From Photobacterium sp. GB-56 (GTDB taxonomy: Bacteria; Pseudomonadota; Gammaproteobacteria; Enterobacterales; Vibrionaceae): a DNA stretch of 64,000 nucleotides. Shown one piece after another: positions 12,101 to 20,921 of this stretch. Below the pieces are notes generated by a model. It saw only the letters and a program-made list of their open reading frames with translations, was not told the origin of the DNA and did not search any database. The stretch spans positions 182,068 to 246,067 of the forward strand of contig NZ_PYNW01000006.1 of the NCBI RefSeq assembly GCF_003026105.1. Reading direction: 5' to 3'. A program made the translations under genes and the position numbers. The first letter of the stretch is position 1. The number at the start of each line of letters is the position of its first letter.

Positions 12101-13130
12101 ATTTACAAATATTATTGGCCAGCGGCTTTTTAGCGAAAGCAAAAAAGCCCACCTTTTCTTTTATATGTGCGCGTTGACCTATATACGTCCATGGTGGGAT
12201 ATCTTCATCAACAACAAAACTCACCTGTGTTAAGGACTTCTTACACTGACGAACCCAGCCACCTTGTCCACCTTGGCGCTGCAACTTCCCGGCGATAAAA
12301 TTTGGAACAGTGGTATAAGTTTGACGAAGATTAATAGGAGTATTACATGTGTACTGTAATGGCTTCAGTTTACCCGAATTTGAAACGATATCACCTGATG
12401 AAAATTCATAGTCATAACCATTGGTTTCACCAATATTAGGAACACTGACTAAATAACCAATTTTCTCATGTTCCTCAACGTCAATATCACGTTTATTTAC
12501 ACGCGTAATTTCAAGACCTAGGTCAAATCCCATTGATGAAATATTTTTAGTTGCGGTCGTTAACCAGCGTTCATTGTTTTTCGTTTGGACTTCTGAGAGA
12601 ACAATCGGCGATTCACTCAACAATGAAGAGTACGAGGAGAGATCCACTCTTTCATAAGCTGGTGAAGACCTTTTACCATCTGCGGAATATCTTTTCGTAT
12701 TCACACTGCCTGCGAATACTCTGTGTCCATCCTCAAATGTTGTAACCCCCTCTTCAATAACCAAATAAGAAATCACTGGCATTTGATTACGTGATAACGA
12801 ATAGGAGTTAGACAGTGGCGCAACTATTTGTGCTACGGAAAAAGATTTTTTTGTAACATTTAACAAAGCAAGGGTCTGAGGGGCGTCATTATCTGGATTA
12901 TCGCTGGGTATTGTTGGCATTAAAAATACAAGCGGTTTAGTCGCATATGCATTTTTTAATCTAACAACACAACCCGATTGATCCTCATAGGAGTTTGCTG
13001 ATTCAGGTAAAATAAATGATGAACAGGTGCTGGTATCAAATGTACCAAATTCATACTGAGCACTATGCGCTTGCCATGCAAAGAATAAACTGAAAAATAA
13101 AACGTTGATTAACTTAAGACATAAACGCAT
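9123..13130 (-). CDS. MshQ-like giant pilus-associated adhesin, distal copy
   Basis: About 1335 residues with a signal peptide (MRLCLKLINVLFFSLFFAWQ, cut near AHS-A). An N-terminal beta domain begins QYEFGTFDTSTC. A middle part with GSITLNKEIKIETLSLDSNS and several YSGSVSVTT-like strands looks like stacked beta-helix or Ig-like repeats. The conserved C-terminal domain ends LGDEDPSAIVTFGVYRGSDR, shared with the neighbouring mshQ. The proteins are clearly paralogous over the whole length but well diverged. I chose the ATG at 13130 because AGGA lies five bases upstream. A terminator separates it from mshQ, so it probably has its own promoter or depends on read-through. The adhesin role is inferred from size, secretion and position; the Cys-rich extracellular design fits a tip or surface protein. 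Confidence 0.8.
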   Translation of the reverse strand: MRLCLKLINVLFFSLFFAWQAHSAQYEFGTFDTSTCSSFILPESANSYEDQSGCVVRLKNAYATKPLVFLMPTIPSDNPDNDAPQTLALLNVTKKSFSVAQIVAPLSNSYSLSRNQMPVISYLVIEEGVTTFEDGHRVFAGSVNTKRYSADGKRSSPAYERVDLSSYSSLLSESPIVLSEVQTKNNERWLTTATKNISSMGFDLGLEITRVNKRDIDVEEHEKIGYLVSVPNIGETNGYDYEFSSGDIVSNSGKLKPLQYTCNTPINLRQTYTTVPNFIAGKLQRQGGQGGWVRQCKKSLTQVSFVVDEDIPPWTYIGQRAHIKEKVGFFAFAKKPLANNICKYFLSPAQTWQGNSDPSLQIGKDSRLINTVEIKNKRYVGFRQESINNYLDKGCDDSPCNENQDLIVKKENKPQLPSFKENKSNNVFDAGKQIEPEIPYSEYKNLSVRGGSITLNKEIKIETLSLDSNSQLTLKTGTYWIDSFIVNGSRIVIPENNKVVIYTRGYSFNHTSGTNGALINVDGSPDNLVIYAYNEPPTSTLLFKDFNAVSNSSIVKALIYSEKKTYLSNNAIVYGSVTINQIELINKSKIIGESECFDPKPDNYILDIEPSTAFSLTCDYLPVTLSVKNEDGTLADTYSGSVSVTTNISTAGKASWFPINSETPYKDVSEVADVNIKNGVGQLRLKSHDYIGNIAVKGQLNNSPSTNTVNGRYTFVPFKFDISPSPIKVIAGKPRENIKVKALACKNDQVTITTGYQGDKPLVMTSTFLQPASQGNGDLQIKAMNSDWQTSQETFSFDKGLATFALKYPDAGIVGLNLADPNCSLSTGCDIFSTDDELPTEFGSWKQLEGSVEVHARPWTLAVCPKNQDGEYIKADGTSSSGEGFVASGEKFDVDVKPIVWRNAGSETADINSRYSSSIDLCESTITPNFSKADAPAANVELSIPSDHSITPVNGEPGELQGIKVKEHTEALTYTGLSWSEVGSVRLQANTAAQYLGMNINQGYRNIGRFYPKYLELQPNRIIYPNGHDQFAYLSQPFNVQVMIKAKNALGNQVNNYSNFDLAYQADVALTAYEDPSLTSLNHRFSYHHITGLTEKSFKGNWNRDVQQTWLLARKAIAAINPTTEEDGPWSLNNSRFGGYITENQDPISIRSSTSVKNDVIDTYTIAQFEETPNLRYGRMVLDDAISPFDQPVSLPLKIEYWDGSEFQTHTDDSGSTYNSNYYCKLALHPVDGSNTSILTTNITGKVSVGESDEIEAHPQLSPPANYKKQQTRFWLRIATNTPSNIGCSQTNKKHQPWLTYNWRELGDEDPSAIVTFGVYRGSDRIVYRGEKGLN

Positions 13131-13252
13131 AAACATCCTTTTACCCAAAATAAAAAGCGAGTCCGTGCCTTAAGGGTATTTGACTAATTTCAACTTAATA
13201 TCTTAATTATTAATAACGCAAACATCTACATTCAGAGTAAATAATTACACAC

Positions 13253-13283
13253 AAAAAAGCCGAGAGATCACACTCTCGGCTTT
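13253..13283 (-). terminator. Terminator after mshQ (end of core MSHA operon)
   Basis: The stem AAAGCCGAGAG/CTCTCGGCTTT encloses a six-base loop. On the minus strand it ends in TTTTTT, a classic intrinsic terminator directly after the mshQ stop codon. It marks the end of the MSHA structural operon and leaves the second mshQ-like gene downstream of it. Confidence 0.85.
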
Positions 13284-13301
13284 CTGATGAATAAATAAGA
13301 C

Positions 13302-16300
13302 TTACTGGTAATCAGCAGCAGGGATCCCTGGCTCATCTCGGTATAATATTCGGTCATTACCTCGATATACGCCAAAAGTCACAATAGCCGATGGGTCTTC
13401 ATCACCTAAATTCCGCCAATTGTATCGTAGCCAAGGTTGATGAGAGTAGGCTCCAAAACAGTTAATGGGATTTTTATCTTTTACCCCTGGTTTCACCGCA
13501 CTCAAACGCTGCCAAAATCTTACCTGTTGTTTAAAAGTAGTACTATTTGAACTGGTACCATATCCAGAGATTTGGCTTGGGTTCGCCATAAAGTCTCCAG
13601 ATAAGGCTTTGCCCATCATTACTTTACCACTACCGGATGTATAAGCACTGCTCTTGCCATCTTCAGGATACATACTGATCACTTCGCGACAGTAATTTGC
13701 TCCATTAAACTGCGATACTGAATCATTCGTATTTTTAATAAATTCTGTACCATCCCAATATTCAATACGTAACGGCACTGCTAGCGATTTACGAATATCA
13801 CCACCGATATTTTCTAATACCATGCGTCCATAACGGAGATCGTTAACTCCCACTAGTGCACCCTGTGCATTAACCTCTTCCCCCGCCCATGTTACGTGAT
13901 CAGGAAACGCTTCACCTTGTTTCACTCGCAACTGCCATTGGTCAAACGGTCCATCTTCAATACTGGTGTTAATATCTTTTTCTTTACGTTGGAATATCAG
14001 TTTAGACGGCTTAAAAACAACCTCAGAGTTACCTTGGCTATTTTGCTGCCAATCACCGATTTTAGGAGACATTAACGATTTATCACTGCGCATTTGTTTT
14101 AAACGTAGATCTAATGGTACGTACCCCCCGTTATTATTCCCCGACTGTAATCTAAACTTACTCTGAAGAGACGGATCAAATAAGGCATAATTTTGAACGG
14201 GTTGATTATTCGCGTTAAAAGCATTAATCGTGAATCCAGCATCAAATGGCTGATCCATATAAGTGAATGAGCCTATCGCAGGTGTTACTTCATTCTTAGA
14301 AAAAGCAAAATACTTAGGATAGAAACGCCCTATTTGACGTTTACTCTGATTAATATTATTGCCATTCTCTATATAATCGTTCATCCCAACCTGTAGCCAA
14401 ATACTGCCGACTTCAGACCATCTATTACCAGTAAGTAATACCCCTTTCAAGGTCGGTTTTACTGTCATTTGACCTTGCGTAAATGTCCCCATAACGCCAC
14501 TAGAAGGTGAGGCTAGGTGAGCCTGCATCAACAACCCATTTCCCATAGTTGGCGCATCTGGAGCAAGGAAATTCTCCGTTACAGAATAGCTACAGTATTT
14601 ATTATCAGATGAATCAATAACAGTTCCTTGGGAGCTACCTTCCTGCCACACTAAAGGCTTAAGCAGCACATTAAAAGGTAACCCCGCGGCAATATACCCC
14701 TCACCACTTTTAGACGTGCCATCTGCTGTATCTAATGTATTAGCTTCATTAGGCTTTAACGGACAAATCGCGAACATCCACGGCTTTGCATTAATTGCAA
14801 CAGAACCGGTTAACCCATTAGGCAGCAGCTCACGTAACGCTTTTGCTTCCTTCGTTTTGGTTGTCGTTAACGTGCAGCTATCACTAGTACAATTTGGATC
14901 AGAGACATGCCAAGCAATAACACCCGCATCACGATAACGCAAAGTAAGCGGTTCAGATTTCCCTTGCTCGAACTCTACTTTTGCTTGCTTAGATGCGCCT
15001 GTCGCTGATTCAATATGCTTTCCTTGTACAATCTCGACAGTAATAGGGTTATTGGGATCGGCTGCTTTTTTCGGCGCTTGGTATTCAGTTGAAAAATCTA
15101 ATAACCGTGTTCCAGTATAATTTTCAACTAGCTTGATGTTCTTACCCGCTTGGCATGTCATGGCTTTAATTGTGGCGGTAACGTCTTTTCCCGCCACGAT
15201 ATTGTGACCATCATTTAGATCAATCGCGAAACCACCAGGGATAAAGGTATATTGACCTTTAGGTTCATCACCAGCCATAAACTCAATACTTGCCGTTATT
15301 TTCAGCGTCTCCGACCCCGTGGGTAATACCCAAATAACTGCATGTTGATTTTTTACTGGCAACGTAAATGTATGTGTACCCGCAGTAAACTGATGAGAAG
15401 ATGCGAGCGCTGAATTATCCGCCCAGATACCGCCTGTTGATGAGGTAATATTAACCGTAATATCACCATCAAATTCTTTAGTACCATCCTCCGATGTCAC
15501 ATTAAAATCAACTTGCTGGGCATGACATAAGGTCTTCGTGACTTTTGTCGGTGTGATTGTAAGTTCAAATTTAGGTTCAGGCTCAGGATCAAAACAGGCA
15601 CTACTACCAATAATCTCTGTTTCTATATTATTCACATCGCCAGTCATCGTGATGTTAGGCGCCGTTACTGCACCGGTAATTCGCGTGATCTGGTTACTCA
15701 AGCCATCACTCATCATAAGATTACGCTCAGAGTAAATTAAGCCAGTGATCTGACTGCCTTTGTTTAGCTCAATATAATCATGGAGAATATCATTCACCGG
15801 TTTTAAATCATGAACAACAATAAGTAAATCGTCAGCAATCCCAGATAGTGGCTTCATGGTTGAGCTGATCAAACTCATCTTTTTCACATGAACAACAGAG
15901 CCCGTAGGAAAGATAATATTTTTATTACTTAAATTAATGGTGTTAAACCAAAATACCGTTTTATTGCCAACGTCTCGTTGCGATTGTAAATCGCCATCAT
16001 CAACAGCAGGCCATGTATCTAACACTTGTTTTTTAGCAAATAAGCTCGGGTAAGGCTGAGCCGTATGACATTCTTCGCCATTACAGTAATTATTCTCACC
16101 ACCACTTGAATTAATTGTCTTAAAACCTATATAGCGTTTGCCTTCTTTTACGGCTGAACCTTTAATTAAGACATTATGGCTAGCGTTAAATGCGCCAGTA
16201 GAGGTTTGCCATGTCTGAGCAGGACCTGGGAATACATTACAGACTTCTTCTGATGCACGACGCTGGAAAGCCATAAAACCAACCATCTCATTGGCATGTT

Positions 16301-17468
16301 GACGTTCTGGGTTAGTATGCTCATTTAAGTCTTCATCAGTAACAAAGCTTACTTCAAGAACATCTTTACCCGGCTTTTGTTGATTTTTACATAACCGGAT
16401 CCACCCTCCGTTAGGTCCTAAACGGGAGTTTTTAGAGGCAATCACTAAGATGGGATTTTTTGACTGATCCGAAAAATCAAAATCGCTGCCTTTTAAATCA
16501 GTAAAGCCTGCACATTGCTCCGTAACAGGCTTAGTGATCTTTTCAATCCCATGATAATTCCCTTTTAGGGTATTGGGCGTTTCTGCTGGACCTAAAGCAA
16601 ACTGTAACCCTTTGTATAAACCACTACCTTCAACTAATAAATAACCAATCGTCACATTATGATTAAGCACATATTGAGTTTCAGAGCTATCCACGCCTAA
16701 ATAAAAATGGCCATTATTGCTCGTACCTTGATTTATCGTGCCACGAATAATAAACGGCGTTATCCACTCTGATTCTGTACCTGTAGCCGAAATAACAGAC
16801 GGTTTATTTCTTGGCTGAATTTCTGCGATTCCTCCAGGTGTTTTACTTTTAAATCCACTAGGAATCGTAACCGGCGTTACTTTGCCTTTCTTTATTAATG
16901 GATTTAATTTGCCGTAATCGATATCACCTTTACCGGTTTGAAATTTAGGATCTTTAGCATCAAGCTGTTTATGTACAGTCAGTTCTGCCGCAGTAATACG
17001 ACCATTATTGCCTAATGCAATGGTGCCTTTTTCCATCGCAAAATAGGTGATTTTACGCATAGGAATACGATATAAGGTATAGGTTTTATTTTTAAAATGA
17101 TGCCATTTCGCTTCCCATGACTCCCAAGAGCCTAAAAGACTATCTTCATCTTCTAAACGAATTGCGTTCGATACTTTCGGATAAACCTGTCTTACCCCAA
17201 ATGCATACGTCTTACCTTTTTTGTAAATTCGGGTAATCTTTAAAGATGATGGTGCATCAAGACCATTATCTGTAATGGTCGGCATGAGGAAAATTAACGG
17301 TTTGGTTGTAAATTCTTTATTTAAGACAATTTCACATTCTTGGTTAATACAGCCATTGGGGCGTGAAATATCACTTTGCCCAAAGTCGAATACTGGCCCA
17401 TCTTCACTCGCCAACGCCGTACCGCTCAACATCATTAAGGAGATAAAAAAAACAAAATTTTTAATCAT
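13302..17468 (-). CDS. mshQ: MshQ, giant MSHA pilus-associated protein
   Basis: A 1388-residue secreted protein with a signal peptide (FVFFISLMMLSGTALA) and the N-terminal block PVFDFGQSDI. A middle segment with ITGLIYSERNLMM and GSSACFDPEPEP is followed by beta-sandwich repeats, and the C-terminal MshQ domain ends in LGDEDPSAIVTFGVYRGNDR. Its start overlaps the end of mshP by 8 bases, so it belongs to the mshBACDOPQ transcript. In Vibrio, MshQ is the last gene of the MSHA locus and is thought to sit with the minor pilins, probably as a pilus-tip adhesin. The large size and many Cys residues fit that. The product name is secure; its ligand is unknown. Confidence 0.9.
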   Translation of the reverse strand: MIKNFVFFISLMMLSGTALASEDGPVFDFGQSDISRPNGCINQECEIVLNKEFTTKPLIFLMPTITDNGLDAPSSLKITRIYKKGKTYAFGVRQVYPKVSNAIRLEDEDSLLGSWESWEAKWHHFKNKTYTLYRIPMRKITYFAMEKGTIALGNNGRITAAELTVHKQLDAKDPKFQTGKGDIDYGKLNPLIKKGKVTPVTIPSGFKSKTPGGIAEIQPRNKPSVISATGTESEWITPFIIRGTINQGTSNNGHFYLGVDSSETQYVLNHNVTIGYLLVEGSGLYKGLQFALGPAETPNTLKGNYHGIEKITKPVTEQCAGFTDLKGSDFDFSDQSKNPILVIASKNSRLGPNGGWIRLCKNQQKPGKDVLEVSFVTDEDLNEHTNPERQHANEMVGFMAFQRRASEEVCNVFPGPAQTWQTSTGAFNASHNVLIKGSAVKEGKRYIGFKTINSSGGENNYCNGEECHTAQPYPSLFAKKQVLDTWPAVDDGDLQSQRDVGNKTVFWFNTINLSNKNIIFPTGSVVHVKKMSLISSTMKPLSGIADDLLIVVHDLKPVNDILHDYIELNKGSQITGLIYSERNLMMSDGLSNQITRITGAVTAPNITMTGDVNNIETEIIGSSACFDPEPEPKFELTITPTKVTKTLCHAQQVDFNVTSEDGTKEFDGDITVNITSSTGGIWADNSALASSHQFTAGTHTFTLPVKNQHAVIWVLPTGSETLKITASIEFMAGDEPKGQYTFIPGGFAIDLNDGHNIVAGKDVTATIKAMTCQAGKNIKLVENYTGTRLLDFSTEYQAPKKAADPNNPITVEIVQGKHIESATGASKQAKVEFEQGKSEPLTLRYRDAGVIAWHVSDPNCTSDSCTLTTTKTKEAKALRELLPNGLTGSVAINAKPWMFAICPLKPNEANTLDTADGTSKSGEGYIAAGLPFNVLLKPLVWQEGSSQGTVIDSSDNKYCSYSVTENFLAPDAPTMGNGLLMQAHLASPSSGVMGTFTQGQMTVKPTLKGVLLTGNRWSEVGSIWLQVGMNDYIENGNNINQSKRQIGRFYPKYFAFSKNEVTPAIGSFTYMDQPFDAGFTINAFNANNQPVQNYALFDPSLQSKFRLQSGNNNGGYVPLDLRLKQMRSDKSLMSPKIGDWQQNSQGNSEVVFKPSKLIFQRKEKDINTSIEDGPFDQWQLRVKQGEAFPDHVTWAGEEVNAQGALVGVNDLRYGRMVLENIGGDIRKSLAVPLRIEYWDGTEFIKNTNDSVSQFNGANYCREVISMYPEDGKSSAYTSGSGKVMMGKALSGDFMANPSQISGYGTSSNSTTFKQQVRFWQRLSAVKPGVKDKNPINCFGAYSHQPWLRYNWRNLGDEDPSAIVTFGVYRGNDRILYRDEPGIPAADYQ

Positions 17469-17913
17469 TTAAATCTTTCGCCCACACTTCTTGGGTACGT
17501 GTCATCGCCACGTTATGACTACCGCAGGTCGCTGTACTTTCTAGGTGGTACTCATTGACTGTTTTACCGCTTGATAACCTAATCTTTTTCGTTGTACATA
17601 CCACCTTTATTACTTGGCACCCTTTTTGGAATGGCGGCATAATTTTTTCAATTTCAGATGATGGATAAGTTATGCATTTATCGGAATCACTCTGAAATGG
17701 GTTTCCAAGTGGGAAAAGTCGAGTTAATACAACTTCATTGGCAGAATGGGCTGTAAACCATGCTCGTGTTCCAAGCACCTCTTTGGTAGTCATGGTTTGA
17801 CTAGAGGTACCAATTTTCGTCATCACCATTGCCATGAGCCCCATAACGATAATGACGAACAGCACTATCATTAAGCCACTACCACGTTGCTTGTTATAAC
17901 TGCTATAAGACAT
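17461..17913 (-). CDS. mshP: MSHA minor pilin-like protein MshP
   Basis: A 150-residue protein with a short basic leader and QRGSGLMIVLFVIIVMGLMA, a PilX/GspK-type N-terminal helix in which the usual Phe-Thr-Leu after the Gly is replaced. AWFTAHSANEVVLTRLF is the conserved following segment of MshP. Four cysteines in the C-terminal half could form disulphides. It probably joins MshO, MshD and MshC in the initiation or tip complex. It overlaps mshO by 11 bases and mshQ by 8, indicating tight coupling. Confidence 0.9.
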   Translation of the reverse strand: MSYSSYNKQRGSGLMIVLFVIIVMGLMAMVMTKIGTSSQTMTTKEVLGTRAWFTAHSANEVVLTRLFPLGNPFQSDSDKCITYPSSEIEKIMPPFQKGCQVIKVVCTTKKIRLSSGKTVNEYHLESTATCGSHNVAMTRTQEVWAKDLND

Positions 17914-18628
17914 TCATCACCTGTACACTATGGTTATAATCTGACTTTTCTTGAGTGCGTGAGTCTAAATACTGAATAGTAAATAACGCTATCGCATTAC
18001 TGTTTAATCCCGCCGTTTGTACATTCGGTATAAATTTATCGATGTTCTCAGCCATTAATATGCCATCACCATCGTTGACCTTGCGCACAATAGTCGTCCC
18101 CACTTGACAGTAACTGATCTTATCTTTGTATAAATATAATCGATTACCGGGAGAAGATGCCTCCTTGATTGGCGAAGTTAATGTCAATTGATACGTCTCA
18201 TCTTTTGAAGCTGGCGCAGTAATACTACTCACAGTTATGGTGTTATTTTTATATTGCTCAGATGAGGCAAAGCCCACTGCAACAAAATTACCGCTACTAC
18301 TCCAGTTAGAAGAAAAACGTAACGGAGTGATCGCAATCGTATTGCTGTTATTCGGTAAATTATCGTAATACACCGCTGGAGCAATAATCGGATAAAAGCT
18401 CAGACAATGAGATGTATTACTTAAACTGTTCGGCGCGGCATGACGGATTTCTTTGGTCATACGTGCAACTAAAAAACGGGCTTGAGACTGCAGACGCTCG
18501 CGATCAACGGTATTGGTATACCCCTTTACACCAATCGCAATATAGCTACCAATACCAATCATAATGATAGATAGCACGACAATTGCTATCACCATTTCAA
18601 ATAGCGTGAAACCGCGCGGCTTAGCCAT
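17903..18628 (-). CDS. mshO: MSHA minor pilin MshO
   Basis: A 241-residue type IV pilin-like protein. The leader MAKPRG is cut before FTLFEMVIAIVVLSIIMIG, with Glu5 conserved; LQSQARFLVARMTKEIRHA is typical of PilW/MshO. The ATG at 18628 shares one base with the mshD stop (TGATG); a TTG just before it is in frame but less likely. It is a minor pilin of the PilW class, expected to prime pilus assembly with MshD and MshP. Confidence 0.92.
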   Translation of the reverse strand: MAKPRGFTLFEMVIAIVVLSIIMIGIGSYIAIGVKGYTNTVDRERLQSQARFLVARMTKEIRHAAPNSLSNTSHCLSFYPIIAPAVYYDNLPNNSNTIAITPLRFSSNWSSSGNFVAVGFASSEQYKNNTITVSSITAPASKDETYQLTLTSPIKEASSPGNRLYLYKDKISYCQVGTTIVRKVNDGDGILMAENIDKFIPNVQTAGLNSNAIALFTIQYLDSRTQEKSDYNHSVQVMNVL

Positions 18629-19236
18629 CAATAATTTCCCCTATAGGCGATATAGTCATATTTACCATAGCGTCCAGCATCCACACTCACTGTGATTTTT
18701 TTTAAAAGTTGTGAGGCCACATACTCGACATTAATGGTGGCATGAATATGGGTATAGTTTGCGGTTGATAAACTGGGTACTAAATCAGTTAATTCGCCAC
18801 GGCGAGAAGTTAAACTGGGTTTAACATAATTATTACCGTTATATGTATAAGGGTTAGGGCACTGCGTTGTATCTCCCCAACAGCCAATAAAATCATCGAC
18901 ATCATTAGCCATTGCTGGATTCGTTGCTTCTAAAAAATCATCCGGCCCTAAACGTGCTGGCAAGGTACATGGATTAGGATTTCCTTTAGCATCATCCTCA
19001 CAGCGGTAAACACTGTCGCCATTAGGATTAGAATTTTGATCGAACTGACGTGCTAATATTTCATTAAAAATCGCATCAGCCATTGCCGCTGAACGCGCTT
19101 GATATTGAGGAATCGCAGAGCGCTCAACTTGAGGAAAAAGAAAGCTCACCAAGGTGATCATCGCAATCGCGAGTAATACAATAGTGATGATCCCTTCAAT
19201 AAGAGTAAAACCGCGTTGTTTTATGTGAGTATTCAC
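18628..19236 (-). CDS. mshD: MSHA minor pilin MshD
   Basis: A 202-residue PilV-type minor pilin. Leader MNTHIKQRG precedes FTLIEGIITIVLLAIAMITL, with Glu at +5. AAMADAIFNEILARQFD follows the membrane helix as in MshD/PilV proteins. The start is GTG, overlapping the mshC stop (GTGA). Two Cys residues in the globular part (GCWGDTTQC) may form a small disulphide loop. Confidence 0.92.
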   Translation of the reverse strand: MNTHIKQRGFTLIEGIITIVLLAIAMITLVSFLFPQVERSAIPQYQARSAAMADAIFNEILARQFDQNSNPNGDSVYRCEDDAKGNPNPCTLPARLGPDDFLEATNPAMANDVDDFIGCWGDTTQCPNPYTYNGNNYVKPSLTSRRGELTDLVPSLSTANYTHIHATINVEYVASQLLKKITVSVDAGRYGKYDYIAYRGNY

Positions 19237-19715
19237 TTACTGCACACCTCGTTATCTTTCTTTTTATATACATAACCTTGGCTATTAATACAAATGCTGG
19301 CGGTTTGGTTATTTTTTGCCGTAATCGTAATGGTACAACCGTTAGCACACACTAACATAGATGTTGCATTGACAGGCTGCCCAAGCAAATTAAAGTACAA
19401 CTTAGCACGTGTATTTCCACCATCAACCAATGAAAACTCGGTATTGGTTTGTGATTGACGCAAGCTACCATCCGTTTCTGAATTAGCGGCATCGCAGACG
19501 CCTAAACATGGCGAAGAAACATTCAAGGGAGCGCGTTGCCCTTGCATCGAAGATATTTGAATTTGGCGAATAACAGAAATCGCCTGATCACGGGTCAGTT
19601 GGGCATCAAACTCGCTCCGACCTGAAAAGCGAGCAGCAGCAGTGGCACTGATGATCCCTATAATTACGATCACCATAATGAGTTCAACGAGAGTAAAACC
19701 TTGTTGCTGCTTCAC
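19233..19715 (-). CDS. mshC: MSHA minor pilin MshC
   Basis: A 160-residue GspH/FimT-like minor pilin. The leader MKQQQG is followed by FTLVELIMVIVIIGIISATA and by ARFSGRSEFDAQLTRDQAI, a family signature. It has paired Cys residues in CLGVCD, CANGC and near the end. The start is GTG, preceded by AGGTGG. It lies downstream of a hairpin terminator that follows the pilin genes, so its expression is probably lower than that of the pilins. Confidence 0.9.
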   Translation of the reverse strand: MKQQQGFTLVELIMVIVIIGIISATAAARFSGRSEFDAQLTRDQAISVIRQIQISSMQGQRAPLNVSSPCLGVCDAANSETDGSLRQSQTNTEFSLVDGGNTRAKLYFNLLGQPVNATSMLVCANGCTITITAKNNQTASICINSQGYVYKKKDNEVCSK

Positions 19716-19770
19716 ATTACCACCTAAACATGACCTATTTTATTGTTATATAATTTATCAGATTAAAACA

Positions 19771-19800
19771 AAAAAGGCGCAGCCGAGTGACTGCGCCTTT
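19771..19800 (-). terminator. Hairpin between pilin genes and mshC
   Basis: The stem GGCGCAG/CTGCGCC with an 8-base loop is followed on the minus strand by TTTTTTG. It lies between the third mshA-type gene and mshC. It is a likely attenuating terminator that would keep pilin mRNA abundant and minor-pilin mRNA scarce. Confidence 0.8.
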
Positions 19801-19819
19801 AGTTCTAGCTATATGTTAA

Positions 19820-20296
19820 TTACTCACAATCATGCACAACAACGGTTGCAGCAGCAGCAGAAGTTGCAGCAGTGTAAGTTACAGAGCACTTATCTACCGC
19901 CGCTTTATCTGCTTGGTTTTTCAGTGTGTAACTAATTGAATCACCAGCATCTTCACCGCCAGTAGATCCCTTAACAGGAGCCCATTCAGTTGAGTCTGAT
20001 TCTAAACCTTTAACTGCAAGAGCAATACCTGCTGAACTTGCTGTTGGGTAACCAAAAATGGTTTCAATACCATCAACGTTTGTAGCTGTATTGGAACTTT
20101 CTACACCATTAATCGCAGCTTTACCGTACATAATACCTGCCGCACCTTGGATTGCTCCTTTTAGGCCTTGAAGCGATGCATTACGCGCATCATTTTGAAG
20201 GTTCATAAATTTAGGCGCCGCCGTTACCGCTAGAATACCTAAAATAACAATCACTACTACTAACTCAATTAGAGTAAAACCTTGTTGCTTTTTCAT
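19820..20296 (-). CDS. mshA: MshA-type major pilin, third tandem copy
   Basis: A 158-residue type IVa prepilin. The leader MKKQQG is cut before [18 protein letters not shown], with Glu5 present. The first 55 residues or so ([20 protein letters not shown], then [14 protein letters not shown]) are almost the same as in the two upstream copies, while the middle and C-terminal parts differ. A C-terminal Cys pair (DKCSVTY ... VHDCE) should close the D-region disulphide loop. It lies 50 bases after the second copy and just before a terminator. Whether this or another copy is the main subunit cannot be told from the sequence. Confidence 0.9.
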   Translation of the reverse strand: MKKQQGFTLIELVVVIVILGILAVTAAPKFMNLQNDARNASLQGLKGAIQGAAGIMYGKAAINGVESSNTATNVDGIETIFGYPTASSAGIALAVKGLESDSTEWAPVKGSTGGEDAGDSISYTLKNQADKAAVDKCSVTYTAATSAAAATVVVHDCE

Positions 20297-20346
20297 TTTT
20301 TATCTCTTATTTACTAAATAGCATCGAAACGAAGCGAAGTTTAAAA

Positions 20347-20886
20347 TTACTTACAAGCATTATCAGCTAGTTGTACTTTTGCAGGTACAGTTGCACTTTG
20401 TGCTGGTACGTAGACTAAGTAACAATTTTTAGGAACTTTATTAGCTGGAGTTGTTGAACTTCCATCTGCAGCAACAGCCGAAATTTCACTTAATTGAGTT
20501 GAATATTGTTTTGGGGCAAACACAACTTTTGCATCCTTTGTTGTGCCAGTACCAATAACTTTCGATGCCCAGTCACCATCAGAACCGGTACCAACGATCG
20601 CCTTTACAATACCGTTATCACTTGCTTCCGGATAACCAAAAAGTGTTGCGACATTATCTGCTCCAGCACTAACAGTACCAGATGTTGATTCGATACCTTC
20701 AATTGCAGCTTTACCATAAACAATGCCAGATGCGCCTTGAATCGCACCTTTCAAACCTTGTAGCGATGCATGACGCGCATCACCTTGTAAATTCATAAAC
20801 TTAGGTGCAGCAGTAACCGCTAAAATACCTAGAATAACAATCACTACAACTAATTCAATAAGGGTAAAACCATTTTGGCGCTTCAT
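20347..20886 (-). CDS. mshA: MshA-type major pilin, second tandem copy
   Basis: A 179-residue prepilin, about 20 residues longer than its neighbours. Leader MKRQNG, then [18 protein letters not shown]; the N-terminal half ([20 protein letters not shown]) matches the other copies. The globular part is distinct (VIGTGTTKDAKVVFAPKQY). The C-terminal Cys pair is in PKNCYLVYV and LADNACK. It lies 35 bases after the first copy and 50 before the third. The extra length suggests a different surface face on the same pilus backbone. Confidence 0.9.
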   Translation of the reverse strand: MKRQNGFTLIELVVVIVILGILAVTAAPKFMNLQGDARHASLQGLKGAIQGASGIVYGKAAIEGIESTSGTVSAGADNVATLFGYPEASDNGIVKAIVGTGSDGDWASKVIGTGTTKDAKVVFAPKQYSTQLSEISAVAADGSSTTPANKVPKNCYLVYVPAQSATVPAKVQLADNACK

Positions 20887-20921
20887 ATTAACTCCAATGA
20901 AACCTTAACTAACTATAAAAA

